DNA of 64,000 bases from Chitinophagales bacterium (GCA_017303395.1 JAFLBN010000008.1:1-64000), one strand, 5' to 3'. Counted from the stretch's first letter, positions 8,825 through 17,614 are shown. Notes: generated by a model from the letters alone, not told the origin. Made by a program: numbers and translations.

Positions 8825-10210
8825 TCAGGCACGCATGTTTTTGCAATACTTGTTTACCCACTTCAGTATGGTACTGCTGTTTTTGTCAGAGCCAAAGAGG
8901 TGGATGGATATTTTGCGCAGCGATACGCCCAACCCGTAGTTGCGGCAACACTCTGCAATCTTCTCTGTCTTTTCTGCATTGGTAAATACAAGTGGCTTGG
9001 GTGCATTCAGCAATTCGTACACATGCAGGCTGTAGTGGAGCAGATGCTCGGCTATCAGCGATGCGTTGTTAAAATCTATATCGGTACACGAAAAGCTGTC
9101 TGCATCTTTATTGTCGGCAAAGCGTACAATGGTTAGTACCATGGCTATGCGATAGCAGATAAGCCCCAGCCTGTTGGCAGTACCATCAAGGTCGGTACCT
9201 ACATGGCGCAGTTCTGTTTTGCATTTATCGAACAGGGAAACGAACAATGCCTGTTGGTGTGGTTGCAGTACAAACTGTACGGGCTCGGTACGTGCCTCCA
9301 GCCGCTTGTATAGTTGCATGTAACGGTCTGACAGGGAATTGAAATACCAACTCAGTTCAGATGTCTTGGCATCAAACGGATTGAGGAAGGGGGCATCTGA
9401 TTGCAGAAAGTAAAAACAAAACCTGCTGAACAGACCGTTGTCTATAGTGGGTATCAGCCTGCGTAGCTGGTCTTCGGTGCCACTCAGCACCACACTCAGT
9501 GCAGGTCGGTTTATCTTCACATCCTCGTTATTGGCACGGCGATAGTAGCTGATGGGTTCGTGATGAAAAGCCTTGCGCAACACATCGCTGAAATTGCCAT
9601 AATCCTGCCGCAGCATATCTGCCAGTGTATCGCCCTCGGTTTCAAATACAATACCCCTGCCTTCGTTTTCCATCAATAGTTGCATAACGGCTGTCTTGGT
9701 ACTGTTGGCAGGCAAAAACAGCTTCAGGTGGCGGGGCAGTGATGGTGCTTCGGGTGGGTTTTGTGCCTTGCCCTTGTCATACAGCTTTTGTTGTTTCAGG
9801 TACTTCAGTTGGGCATCGTGGTGGTCTTTCAGGCTTTGTTTTGCCAATGCCTGCCTGTGGTTTTCGGTAGCTTCGCCCAGGTCTTTTGCCCATAGCAGCG
9901 CCCCCTTGCCCGTGCCATAGCTGCCTACTACAAAGCAATAGAGATTGGGGTGTACCTGCCGCCCGAAGTACATACCCTGCACATTGGGCATCATACCACT
10001 AAGCACGCCCAGCGCACCAATGAGAAAAACCTCCTTATCGGTTTGTTTCTCCAGCTTATCGCAGGCGCAGCGCAGCAGCGGGGGCAGGCATTCAAAAATG
10101 TCTTCGGGAAAGGGTGGCAAATCGGGCAGGGACGGTGCAGGTGGTTCGGGTGGCAGCCCGTTGTTCAGGTCTGTGCCATCGGGAATGTTTACGTGGATAG
10201 GTGTGTCCAT
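8825..10210 (-). CDS. DUF3987 family P-loop ATPase
   Basis: A 461-residue DUF3987 protein. A Pro-rich N-terminus (about residues 19-36) precedes the P-loop domain, with a Walker A-type motif GSYGTGKG at 96-103, a possible acidic Walker B motif ETEGD at 190-194 and a GTEDQL element near 244. The C-terminus carries a helical, HTH-like segment. DUF3987 proteins are helicase- or primase-associated ATPases found in mobile elements and scattered through Bacteroidota chromosomes, commonly paired with BT4734/VirE-N proteins as here. The gene is the first of a minus-strand pair. Nothing in this window (no integrase, no phage genes) shows a complete mobile element. The biochemical activity is unknown. 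Confidence 0.82.
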   Translation of the reverse strand: MDTPIHVNIPDGTDLNNGLPPEPPAPSLPDLPPFPEDIFECLPPLLRCACDKLEKQTDKEVFLIGALGVLSGMMPNVQGMYFGRQVHPNLYCFVVGSYGTGKGALLWAKDLGEATENHRQALAKQSLKDHHDAQLKYLKQQKLYDKGKAQNPPEAPSLPRHLKLFLPANSTKTAVMQLLMENEGRGIVFETEGDTLADMLRQDYGNFSDVLRKAFHHEPISYYRRANNEDVKINRPALSVVLSGTEDQLRRLIPTIDNGLFSRFCFYFLQSDAPFLNPFDAKTSELSWYFNSLSDRYMQLYKRLEARTEPVQFVLQPHQQALFVSLFDKCKTELRHVGTDLDGTANRLGLICYRIAMVLTIVRFADNKDADSFSCTDIDFNNASLIAEHLLHYSLHVYELLNAPKPLVFTNAEKTEKIAECCRNYGLGVSLRKISIHLFGSDKNSSTILKWVNKYCKNMRA

Positions 10211-10277
10211 AGTTTTTGGTGTTTTTTACTGTTAATTACTGATTGTCAATCATTTATAGCGTTTTTTCGTTTTCAGG

Positions 10278-10309
10278 TGCTCACTGCTCACTAAAGTGAG
10301 CAGTGAGCA
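10278..10309. repeat. Perfect 15-bp inverted repeat built from GCTCACT heptamers (copy 2)
   Basis: Arms of 15 bases around an AA centre contain the same two GCTCACT and two AGTGAGC units as copy 1. It lies 67 bases upstream of the DUF3987 ATG and downstream of that gene's likely -7 box, so it would be in the 5' leader. Short GGTGC and GCACC sequences flank it symmetrically. Confidence 0.9.
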
Positions 10310-10329
10310 GTGTAAGCACCCAATTAGTG

Positions 10330-10353
10330 CAAATGTACAAATTTGTTTGTACA
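10330..10353 (-). promoter_or_regulatory. Likely promoter of the DUF3987 operon with overlapping dyad
   Basis: Read on the minus strand, TACATTTG (10337-10330) matches the Bacteroidota -7 consensus TAnnTTTG exactly. It overlaps an 8-bp perfect dyad, TGTACAAA and TTTGTACA separated by four bases (10334-10353), which could be a repressor site. Confidence 0.5.
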
Positions 10354-10420
10354 AATGATTATAAAAATACTCTCGCACAAGTCTATTAGTGAAAAATATT
10401 TTCAAAATCTGAAAATTAAA

Positions 10421-10451
10421 TTTGTAAAATATAAATTGTTTACTAATTTTG
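10421..10451 (+). promoter_or_regulatory. Predicted promoter of higBA
   Basis: A TTTG element at 10421-10424 and a perfect TAATTTTG box at 10444-10451 are separated by 19 bases, the usual spacing of Bacteroidota promoters. Downstream, an ATCAAT/ATTGAT dyad at 10495-10514 lies between the box and the higB start and may be an operator for the antitoxin. The 10211-10573 stretch as a whole holds only these signals and the DUF3987 control region. Confidence 0.55.
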
Positions 10452-10573
10452 TAATTGACAAAGTCATATTTTCAATATTAGAATGATATCGAAAATCAAT
10501 GACACATTATTGATGAAAAAAACGTTTATGTCATGGTACGCAACAAAAAAATTAAAAATCTCTTTACTGGAAG

Positions 10574-10858
10574 ATGGAAATTCTTACAAGAGGTGTTATT
10601 GACGAGTTCATAAGAAAACACCCCGATTCTAAAGCAAGCCTCAACAGATGGTATTTAAGAACAAGTGCCGCATGTTGGGAGACCCCGCTAGATGTAAAAA
10701 ATACATTTAGCGACGTAGACCATGTTGGTGAAAGCCAATATGTATTCAACATTAAGTGGAACGATTACAGATTGGTAGCTGTAATCAATTTTGAAACACA
10801 AATTGTAAACATCAAATTTATCGGCACCCATGCCGAATACGACAAATTGAATTTATAG
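10574..10858 (+). CDS. higB: HigB-family toxin (RelE-like mRNA interferase)
   Basis: A 94-residue protein of the HigB family. The C-terminal signature NIKFIGTHAEYDKL is typical, as is the mid-protein KWNDYRLVAVINFE strand region. HigB toxins cleave mRNA on the ribosome and are held inactive by the HigA antitoxin encoded next door. Toxin-first order and a gap of 40 bases to higA are as usual for this family. The gene and its flanks are clearly richer in A+T than the neighbouring primase-like module, which suggests separate acquisition. Confidence 0.88.
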   Translation: MEILTRGVIDEFIRKHPDSKASLNRWYLRTSAACWETPLDVKNTFSDVDHVGESQYVFNIKWNDYRLVAVINFETQIVNIKFIGTHAEYDKLNL

Positions 10859-10898
10859 GTCTAAAATGGGAATAGAAGCCTAAGTGCTCATATAAAAG

Positions 10899-11336
10899 AT
10901 GGAAAATAATATATCACATATCAATTCTCAGAGTGAGTTTGAAAAGGTAGTGGCGAGAGTTTCCAAACTAATTGATAATGGTGAAAAGCTATCAGATGAA
11001 GAGATTGCCTATGCAAAAAAAGCAATGCAATTAATCGCTGATTATGAATCTAAAAATAATTTGCTTTTAATACCAAGAAGCGAGCAGTTAGCAAAAGAAA
11101 ATGATACTGCTAAAATTGCTGAAGTGCTTGGATTTGAGCCCGATTTGATAGAGCTGGTTGAATTTAAAATGTATCAGCTAAAATGGAATCAGAACAAACT
11201 GGCAGAAGAATTAAAAATGCCTGCAAGTAAAGTTTCTCAAATACTAAACAATAAACGTGAACCTGATGTTGCTTTCTTAAAAGGTATTCACGAAAAGCTT
11301 GGTATAGACGGCAATTATATTTTAAATGTCATTTAA
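10899..11336 (+). CDS. higA: HigA-family antitoxin with XRE helix-turn-helix
   Basis: A 145-residue antitoxin. The N-terminal half is a helical, charged region likely to wrap the toxin. The C-terminal third is an XRE-type helix-turn-helix (about residues 85-135, with LKWNQNKLAEELKMPASKVS and QILNNKREPD). It would neutralise HigB and repress its own promoter, possibly through the dyad at 10495-10514. It is followed immediately by an intrinsic terminator whose stem begins in the stop codon. Confidence 0.88.
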   Translation: MENNISHINSQSEFEKVVARVSKLIDNGEKLSDEEIAYAKKAMQLIADYESKNNLLLIPRSEQLAKENDTAKIAEVLGFEPDLIELVEFKMYQLKWNQNKLAEELKMPASKVSQILNNKREPDVAFLKGIHEKLGIDGNYILNVI

Positions 11337-11364
11337 GAGTACACTTAACTGTGTACTCTTTTTT
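11336..11364 (+). terminator. Terminator of higBA
   Basis: A 9-bp perfect stem AGAGTACAC/GTGTACTCT with a 6-base loop and a T-run starts at the last base of the higA stop codon. Confidence 0.9.
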
Positions 11365-11453
11365 ATTGTTGATGCTCAAAAGCATTCCCGAACGATGAAC
11401 GGTGCCAACGCCGTGAGTGCTGAATTGTAGCACAGGCGGTTGCTGCAAAAAAT

Positions 11454-11482
11454 AAAAACGCCCCACAATTGTGAGGCGTTTC
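11454..11482 (-). terminator. Terminator of rho
   Basis: On the minus strand a stem ACGCCTCAC/GTGGGGCGT with one G-T pair and an AATT loop is followed by TTTTTATTTT, about 20 bases after the rho stop. Confidence 0.85.
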
Positions 11483-11502
11483 TGCTTTTATAGTCTGTTT
11501 GT

Positions 11503-13146
11503 TTATTTACCCATAATGGCCAAAAACTCTTCGTTGTTGCGGGTGCCCTTCATCTGCTTCATCAGGAAGTTCATCGCCTCGTCTGTGTTCATGTCTGCAA
11601 TATGATTGCGGAGAATCCACATTTTGTTCAGCACATCTTTTTCCAGCAGCAAATCGTCGCGGCGGGTAGATGATGATGTGATATCGATGGCTGGGAAGAT
11701 GCGCTTGTTGGCCAGTTTGCGGTCCAGCTGCAATTCCATATTACCCGTACCCTTGAATTCTTCAAAGATTACCTCATCCATCTTAGAGCCTGTATCTATC
11801 AGCGCGGTAGCAAGTATGGTGAGTGAACCACCGTTTTCTATTTTACGAGCCGCACCAAAGAATTGCTTTGGCTTCTGCATGGCGTTTGCTTCCACACCAC
11901 CACTCAGTACCTTACCACTTGCAGGTGCTACGGTATTGTGTGCACGTGCCAGGCGCGTTATAGAGTCGAGCAGGATAACCACATCGTGGCCTACCTCTAC
12001 CAGTCGCTTCGCTTTTTGCAGGGCAATGGTAGAAACTTTTACGTGTTTATCTGCAGGTTCGTCGAAGGTAGAAGCTATCACCTCTGCACGTACACTGCGT
12101 TGCATATCTGTTACCTCTTCAGGGCGTTCATCCACCAGTACTATCATCAGGTAGCATTCAGGGTGGTTGGCTGCAATAGCATTCGCCACTTCCTTCAGCA
12201 ACATGGTTTTACCCGTTTTAGGCTGTGCCACTATCAGGCCACGCTGTCCCTTACCTATCGGGGTAAAGAGGTCCATAATGCGGGTACCGTAGTTGGTGCC
12301 TGTAGAGAAAAGGTTCAGCTTCTCGAACGGAAAGAGTGGCGTAAGATAATCGAACGGAACACGGTCGCGTATTTCGTCGGGCAGTTTACCGTTGATGGTT
12401 TCTACCTTCAGCAGGGCAAAGTATTTTTCGCCTTCTTTCGGCGGGCGCACTGTACCACGTACAGTATCACCAGTCTTCAGCCCGAATAGTTTTATTTGCG
12501 ATGGCGATACATACACGTCATCGGGAGATGAAAGGTAGTTGTAATCGCTGCTGCGCAGGAAGCCGTATCCATCAGGCATCATTTCCAGCACACCTTCACT
12601 AAACACGATACCGTCAAACTCTACATTAAAGTTGGACTGCGGAGCCTCGCGGCGGTGCGGTTGGTGCCTGTTGTGCTGATGCTGTTGTTGCTGCTGCTGC
12701 GGACGCTCTTCGGCAGGTGCCACAGACTCTTGCGGTGGTTGTATTTCTGCCTCAGTAGTATCGGGCATTGTGATACCCGAGTCTGTACTTGTTTCCTCTT
12801 CGGCAGGCGATTGTTCTTGTGTATTGTTGCTGTCTGCTACGGGTGTGGCTTCTTCGGCTACTACGCGTGGCTTGCGCAGGCGGCGTTTCTTTTCATCGCC
12901 CGTGTTTGCTTCTTCGGCAGCGGGTGCTGCTTCCTGTGGTGCAGGGGTTGCTTCTGCCTTTGGCTTGCGTGTGCGGCGTTTCTTTTCATCGCCGCCATCT
13001 GCCTGTTGCTGAGATTGTTGGTTCAATATTGTATCTATTAAAGTTTGTTTGTCTAATGAACGCGGATTATTGATTTTCATCCTTTCTGCTATGTCCACCA
13101 ACTCCGGAACGAGCATATCGTTCAGATGTGCAATGTCGTACTGCAT
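11503..13146 (-). CDS. rho: Transcription termination factor Rho
   Basis: A 547-residue Rho helicase that ends transcription at unstructured, C-rich RNA. The N-terminal Rho-N-like segment (residues 1-45) is followed by a long low-complexity insert (about 46-170) rich in Glu, Ala, Pro and Gln. The insert contains a repeated GDEKKRR(T/L)RKP element at about 52-62 and 83-93 and a Gln/His run near 150-162. The cold-shock-like RNA-binding domain (about 172-250) and the ATPase with Walker A AQPKTGKT at 307-314 follow. Such inserts are known in Bacteroidota Rho proteins. Its terminator lies at 11454. Confidence 0.96.
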   Translation of the reverse strand: MQYDIAHLNDMLVPELVDIAERMKINNPRSLDKQTLIDTILNQQSQQQADGGDEKKRRTRKPKAEATPAPQEAAPAAEEANTGDEKKRRLRKPRVVAEEATPVADSNNTQEQSPAEEETSTDSGITMPDTTEAEIQPPQESVAPAEERPQQQQQQHQHNRHQPHRREAPQSNFNVEFDGIVFSEGVLEMMPDGYGFLRSSDYNYLSSPDDVYVSPSQIKLFGLKTGDTVRGTVRPPKEGEKYFALLKVETINGKLPDEIRDRVPFDYLTPLFPFEKLNLFSTGTNYGTRIMDLFTPIGKGQRGLIVAQPKTGKTMLLKEVANAIAANHPECYLMIVLVDERPEEVTDMQRSVRAEVIASTFDEPADKHVKVSTIALQKAKRLVEVGHDVVILLDSITRLARAHNTVAPASGKVLSGGVEANAMQKPKQFFGAARKIENGGSLTILATALIDTGSKMDEVIFEEFKGTGNMELQLDRKLANKRIFPAIDITSSSTRRDDLLLEKDVLNKMWILRNHIADMNTDEAMNFLMKQMKGTRNNEEFLAIMGK

Positions 13147-13368
13147 GCTATAATATCTTCAATGTGGTTTTGTGTTCTCAATTTGTCCACTAATTCTAAA
13201 AACAATCCCTTTTTTAATTTCAGTTCGTCCGCTAATCACAAAAACTAATCGGAGTAGTAAAGAAATGGGAAAAGATTCAGGTTACTGAATAACTAAAGAA
13301 TGGAACGAATGTCCTTATATGCAAGTTTACAAATGTTTTGTATAAAAAACCAATAAATGTGGCTTTTT

Positions 13369-14367
13369 TTAAGGATTCTGTGACATAAAGGCCTTTGCCA
13401 TGCGGGCTATGGTAGCTTTGATGGGTGTGTATTGGAAGCCCTGTAAGTAGCTGAATAGCTTGGTGTTATTGTAGAAATTCTGCTTTTGTGCGGTGCGTGC
13501 TGTTTCTTTTGTTATAGTTATGGGCTTTCCTGTGATGGTATGCTTCAACATTTCCCAGCGCCATACCAGCTCTGTCATCCATTGGCTGGCTTTGATGCGT
13601 GGTGGCTTTTTTCCCAGCGCTTCTGCCATCAGGGTAAATATCTCTTTGTAGCTGTGGTTGCCCTCGCAGAGTATAAAGCGCTCTCCGCTTACGTCTGATT
13701 GCATTAGCTGATAAGTAACAGATGCCACATCCTTTACATCTACCCAACCGTTGATGCCCTGTGTGTAGAAGGGAAACTCTTTGTAGGCAACTTTCATCAG
13801 CCTGGCAGAGCCATCGTCCCAATTAGTACCCTCGCCCAGTATAATGCCGGGGTTAACTATCACGGTATCAATACCTTCTGCATGGGCGCGCCATACTTCC
13901 AGCTCGGCACTGTGCTTGCTTTGCGAGTACACAGAATTGTATTTGCTTTCTTCCCACTGTTCTTCTTCTGTTATCTCTTTCGCTTCCTCACTACGCCCAA
14001 GTGATGCGATGGAACTGATAAATGCCAGCTTGCGGATGCCCTGCTCTATAGCCTGATTGACAATATTGGCAGTGCTTTCTACATTGAAGTGCAGCATACG
14101 CTCCTTATCCTTCGGGTGAAAGGAAACAATGGCTGCACAGTGGTATACATCGCGCACACCTTGCATGGCTTCTTCTACATCGTAGATATCCAGCAGGTCG
14201 TAGCGTTGCCAGCTAACATTGGGTAATGCCGCCATAGCTGCCGATGGCTTGTTGCTATTGTACAATGCACGCACGGTATGCCCCTGTGCAGACAATAACT
14301 GCACCAGATGGCTGCCTAAAAAGCCACTGGCACCGGTAACCAATATGATATCAGAAGAAGGCGTCAA
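13369..14367 (-). CDS. NAD-dependent epimerase/dehydratase (extended SDR)
   Basis: A 332-residue extended short-chain dehydrogenase. The N-terminal nucleotide-binding motif is GASGFLGSHL (residues 13-22), and the catalytic pair is visible as YSQSK. The overall pattern resembles dihydroflavonol-4-reductase-like and 3-beta-HSD-like NAD-dependent epimerases; the substrate cannot be assigned. The reading frame starts with TTG at 14367, which gives the usual distance to the Gly-rich motif. It lies between rho and pheS on the same strand. The 13147-13368 gap contains only A/T-rich sequence and a possible weak terminator near 13345. Confidence 0.85.
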   Translation of the reverse strand: MTPSSDIILVTGASGFLGSHLVQLLSAQGHTVRALYNSNKPSAAMAALPNVSWQRYDLLDIYDVEEAMQGVRDVYHCAAIVSFHPKDKERMLHFNVESTANIVNQAIEQGIRKLAFISSIASLGRSEEAKEITEEEQWEESKYNSVYSQSKHSAELEVWRAHAEGIDTVIVNPGIILGEGTNWDDGSARLMKVAYKEFPFYTQGINGWVDVKDVASVTYQLMQSDVSGERFILCEGNHSYKEIFTLMAEALGKKPPRIKASQWMTELVWRWEMLKHTITGKPITITKETARTAQKQNFYNNTKLFSYLQGFQYTPIKATIARMAKAFMSQNP

Positions 14368-14428
14368 AACACTAAGTTAAGAAGCCAAAACCCACACTGT
14401 TGAAGAGAATGAATTTTGGCTTCTGTAG

Positions 14429-15454
14429 TTATATCGATTGAAACTGTTTGAGGAATCGGAGGTCGTTTTGCGAATACAAACGCAGGTCATTTACCTGATA
14501 CTTGATTTGCGTAATGCGTTCTACACCCATACCAAATGCAAAGCCTGTATATACTTCGGGGTCTATACCAAAGTTGCGCAGCATATTAGGATGCACCATA
14601 CCACAACCCAGTATCTCTACCCAGCCTGTGTGCTTGCAAAGGCTGCAACCACTGCCGCCACATACGGTACAAGAGATATCCATCTCTGCACTCGGCTCTG
14701 TGAAGGGGAAGTAAGAAGGGCGGAAACGTACTTTGGTATCTGCTCCAAACATCTCTGTTACAAAATAGTAGAGTGTCTGTTTCAGGTCGGCAAAAGACAC
14801 GTTTTTATCTATATACAAACCCTCGCACTGGTGGAAGAAACAGTGTGCACGGGCAGATATGGTTTCGTTTCTGTAAACACGCCCTGGACAGATAACACGA
14901 ACAGGCAGGTTGCCCTGCTCCATAATACGCGCCTGCACAGACGATGTATGTGTTCGCAACACCCAATCAGGCTTTTGTGATACGTAGAAGGTATCCTGCA
15001 TATCGCGAGCTGTATGGTGTTCGGGCATATTGAGCGAGGTAAAGTTGTGCCAGTCGTCCTCTATTTCAGGGCCTGTAGCCACGCTGAAACCTATCTTCTC
15101 GAATATGGAAACGATTTCGTTTTCTACCATGCGTAGCGGGTGGCGTGTACCCAATGGCAATTGTGTGCCGGGCAGGGTAATGTCCATGCCATCGTCTTTC
15201 TTGCCTGTGCCCGATTGCAGGTGCGCAAACTCCTCGTATTTAGCTTCGGCAAGCTGCTTGAATGTATTGAGCAATTGGCCTGCTTCTTTCTTTTGTTCAA
15301 CAGGTACGTTTTTCATCTCTCCGAAGATGGACTTTACAATACCCTTAGTGCCAAGAAATTTGATACGGTAGTTTTCCAGCTCCGTAGCATCTGCCGGGTT
15401 GAAGGCAGTTATTTCCTGTTCGTGTTGTTTAATTAGTTCCTGTAAGGATTGCAT
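14429..15454 (-). CDS. pheS: Phenylalanine--tRNA ligase alpha subunit
   Basis: A 341-residue alpha subunit of phenylalanyl-tRNA synthetase. The N-terminal coiled-coil (residues 1-85) and the class II catalytic core are visible, with motif 2 in FHQCEGLYIDKNV and motif 3 in GFAFGMGVERI. A Cys cluster, CTVCGGSGCSLCKH, occurs before motif 3 as in many Bacteroidota PheS. I start it at the ATG at 15454 because an upstream in-frame ATG at 15463 would lie within the promoter box at 15461-15468. The beta subunit gene pheT is not adjacent. Confidence 0.96.
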   Translation of the reverse strand: MQSLQELIKQHEQEITAFNPADATELENYRIKFLGTKGIVKSIFGEMKNVPVEQKKEAGQLLNTFKQLAEAKYEEFAHLQSGTGKKDDGMDITLPGTQLPLGTRHPLRMVENEIVSIFEKIGFSVATGPEIEDDWHNFTSLNMPEHHTARDMQDTFYVSQKPDWVLRTHTSSVQARIMEQGNLPVRVICPGRVYRNETISARAHCFFHQCEGLYIDKNVSFADLKQTLYYFVTEMFGADTKVRFRPSYFPFTEPSAEMDISCTVCGGSGCSLCKHTGWVEILGCGMVHPNMLRNFGIDPEVYTGFAFGMGVERITQIKYQVNDLRLYSQNDLRFLKQFQSI

Positions 15455-15460
15455 AGGGTG

Positions 15461-15468
15461 CAAAGATA
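15461..15468 (-). promoter_or_regulatory. Promoter box abutting pheS
   Basis: On the minus strand TATCTTTG matches TAnnTTTG exactly and ends six bases before the pheS ATG at 15454, so the mRNA would start at or very near the start codon. A clear -33 TTG is not seen at the usual distance. Confidence 0.6.
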
Positions 15469-15508
15469 GTTAATAGGTTGATTGGTTGATTGGCAGAAAA
15501 GTGCATGT

Positions 15509-16015
15509 TTACGGTAATATATTGATAGGTGTGCCAACTGCGGTATGGCTGTATATTTCGTCCACCTCCTCGTCTGTAATGGCTATGCAGCCATGTGTCC
15601 AGTCTGTAAGGCGGTGTGCGGCACCAATATATCCTTTACCGTTTTTCAGCCCATGTATTTTTACACTGCCACCGGGAGATTTACCATTTTTAGCTGCAAA
15701 TGCTCTGTCGGCTGCATTGGGGTAAGAGATACCGAGGTTTTTGTGGTAATCGCTATTGGGGTTCTTATCGTTAATGAAATAGAGCCCTTCGGGTGTTTTT
15801 CTGTCGCCCTCATATTGTTTATGCCCGATGGGATGCTCGCCAAGTGCAACCTTGTAGGTTTTCAGTAAATGACCGTTGTTATACAGCTGCAGCCTGCGTT
15901 CCGATTTCAGGACTACAATGCTGTCTACGTTTTGTTGCAATGCTGTGCTGTGTGTATCGCAGCCTGGTGCAAAAATTATGACACAGATAAGACACAATAA
16001 ACCAAGGACTTTCAT
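15509..16015 (-). CDS. L,D-transpeptidase (YkuD family) lipoprotein
   Basis: A 168-residue lipoprotein with a lipobox Cys19 (FAPGC) and a YkuD catalytic domain. Active-site residues are visible: His121 and the THGC motif with catalytic Cys143. Such enzymes form 3-3 peptidoglycan crosslinks or attach proteins to peptidoglycan, working in the periplasm. The length is short but covers the whole YkuD core. It lies just upstream of pheS on the same strand with 54 bases between, but pheS has its own promoter box. Confidence 0.88.
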   Translation of the reverse strand: MKVLGLLCLICVIIFAPGCDTHSTALQQNVDSIVVLKSERRLQLYNNGHLLKTYKVALGEHPIGHKQYEGDRKTPEGLYFINDKNPNSDYHKNLGISYPNAADRAFAAKNGKSPGGSVKIHGLKNGKGYIGAAHRLTDWTHGCIAITDEEVDEIYSHTAVGTPINILP

Positions 16016-16125
16016 TGTTTTTAAATTGGCAAATGTTTGAATGCCAACAGATACTGAAGGTCGTTATAGTGCTTTATAAAATTCTGTTATTATTTTTACC
16101 GTACCTGTATTCGTAACCTCCTCCT

Positions 16126-17595
16126 ATGCGTACTACCGAATTTATCAGAAAGAACCCTGTTTTTGTAATAGTAGCTTTGTGCCTGCTATCAAGGTTACCA
16201 CAATTAATAAGTCCTGAGTTGTATTGTGACGGTGATGAATGCGTGGTAGCCATCATGGCGAAAGAGATGTACGCAGGTAGGGAAATTCCACTTTTTTTCT
16301 GGGGACAGCGATATGGTTTTTCATTGTTTGAATGTGCAAGTATATTACCGTTCTATTTGTTGTTCGGATATACGACAGTAGCTGTTAAACTAGGTATTCT
16401 CAGTGTTTGGACTACAGGGACAGTGTTGTTGTATAAGGTGCTGTACAAGCTGATGGGCTATAAGTTTTATCCATCTATGCTGATGATTACAGGCTTTATT
16501 TTGTTCCCTGCATGGATGTTGCAATCAATGAAAGCATGGGGTGGTCCGGTTACCTCATATATGCTTTCAAACCTCATTTTATACTTACTCATTTGTAAAT
16601 CATATTATCAAAGATGGTGGTTTCACCTGTTGATTGGTATATTGATAGCATTGGTGTACGAAAGCCAGCGCTTATGGTTAGTAGGTGTTTTACCTGTATG
16701 GATATATATGCTCTATGATAAAAAGAAATTGATATGGAGCGCACCGACATTGGCCTTAGCTGCTTGTATCTGTGTGTTGCTTTGGTACTATAAGCAAGAT
16801 ATTCCTGAAACGCATATAATACCGATATCTATACCTGAAAGTATTCGTATGACTTTATTCAGGTTCGAACGTTTCCCTAAGTATCTGTATGGTTCGCTGC
16901 ATGGCAATTATTTCTTTGCGACACACGAGAACCCGAATTTTTTCAATGCTTTTACAGCTATTGCAGGGTGTGCTTTGTTTTTTGCTGTGTTGATATACGG
17001 GATACTACACTGTGCATCTGCAGATAAGCTGAAAACAATGTTGACTGCAACTATCGTATTTGCCCCGCTGGTGGTGGTATATTCAATATTTACAGAAGGG
17101 CCTGAAGGACGATATTTATTGCCTGTTTCAGGTTATGTTGTAGTGCCATTTGCAATAATTATTAATAAGCTGGAAATGCGAAAGTGGCATACGGCTGCTA
17201 TATACATCTTCCTTTTAATGGAGGGAGTATCTACAGTTTGTTTTTATGGTTTCTCTGATATGTCTGTGGGCAGGAAAGGAAGCGTGAAAGGAATAGTGAA
17301 CTATCTGAAAAAAGAACAAATCAAATACGTATATACTGCAGACTGTATGGTGCCATTCGAGTTAATGTTTTATTCAGGGAACAGCATTTTTGCAAGGATG
17401 CCTTACCAACCGGCAAGAGATCAGGCAGCATCTGATAGTGTTGATAATGCCCTGAAGCGAGGAGACAGAGTAGCAGTGGTTAAGTATAATGACGGAAGCG
17501 ACACAGCTTGGGATAACACGCAAAAATTCAGTGATTTCTATGTAGTGGAAAATATGCCCGCAGAGATAGTGGTAAAAGAGTTTGATGTAAAATAG
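16126..17595 (+). CDS. GT-C-like polytopic membrane protein, paralogue 1
   Basis: A 489-residue membrane protein with about ten or more hydrophobic helices. The first periplasmic loop carries DGDE (Asp35, Asp37, Glu38), the place where GT-C glycosyltransferases such as the PMT/ArnT group keep catalytic acidic residues. A conserved WGQRYGFSLFE segment follows, and a soluble C-terminal part of about 100 residues ends the protein. It closely parallels the next gene, with the acidic residues at identical positions. The substrate is unknown; transfer of a sugar from a lipid carrier is an inference. No close neighbours explain its role. Confidence 0.7.
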   Translation: MRTTEFIRKNPVFVIVALCLLSRLPQLISPELYCDGDECVVAIMAKEMYAGREIPLFFWGQRYGFSLFECASILPFYLLFGYTTVAVKLGILSVWTTGTVLLYKVLYKLMGYKFYPSMLMITGFILFPAWMLQSMKAWGGPVTSYMLSNLILYLLICKSYYQRWWFHLLIGILIALVYESQRLWLVGVLPVWIYMLYDKKKLIWSAPTLALAACICVLLWYYKQDIPETHIIPISIPESIRMTLFRFERFPKYLYGSLHGNYFFATHENPNFFNAFTAIAGCALFFAVLIYGILHCASADKLKTMLTATIVFAPLVVVYSIFTEGPEGRYLLPVSGYVVVPFAIIINKLEMRKWHTAAIYIFLLMEGVSTVCFYGFSDMSVGRKGSVKGIVNYLKKEQIKYVYTADCMVPFELMFYSGNSIFARMPYQPARDQAASDSVDNALKRGDRVAVVKYNDGSDTAWDNTQKFSDFYVVENMPAEIVVKEFDVK

Positions 17596-17614
17596 TGTAG
17601 TAGTAATCCAGGTG

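Noticed and set aside
11365-11453. Possible attachment site or small RNA between higBA and rho
   Set aside because: Only a 5-bp GTGCT/AGCAC hairpin is seen, with no direct repeat elsewhere in the window and no promoter box.
15478-15493. Tandem TTGATTGG repeat upstream of pheS
   Set aside because: Only two units are present in a simple A/T/G-rich stretch; this is too short to support a repeat or regulatory element.
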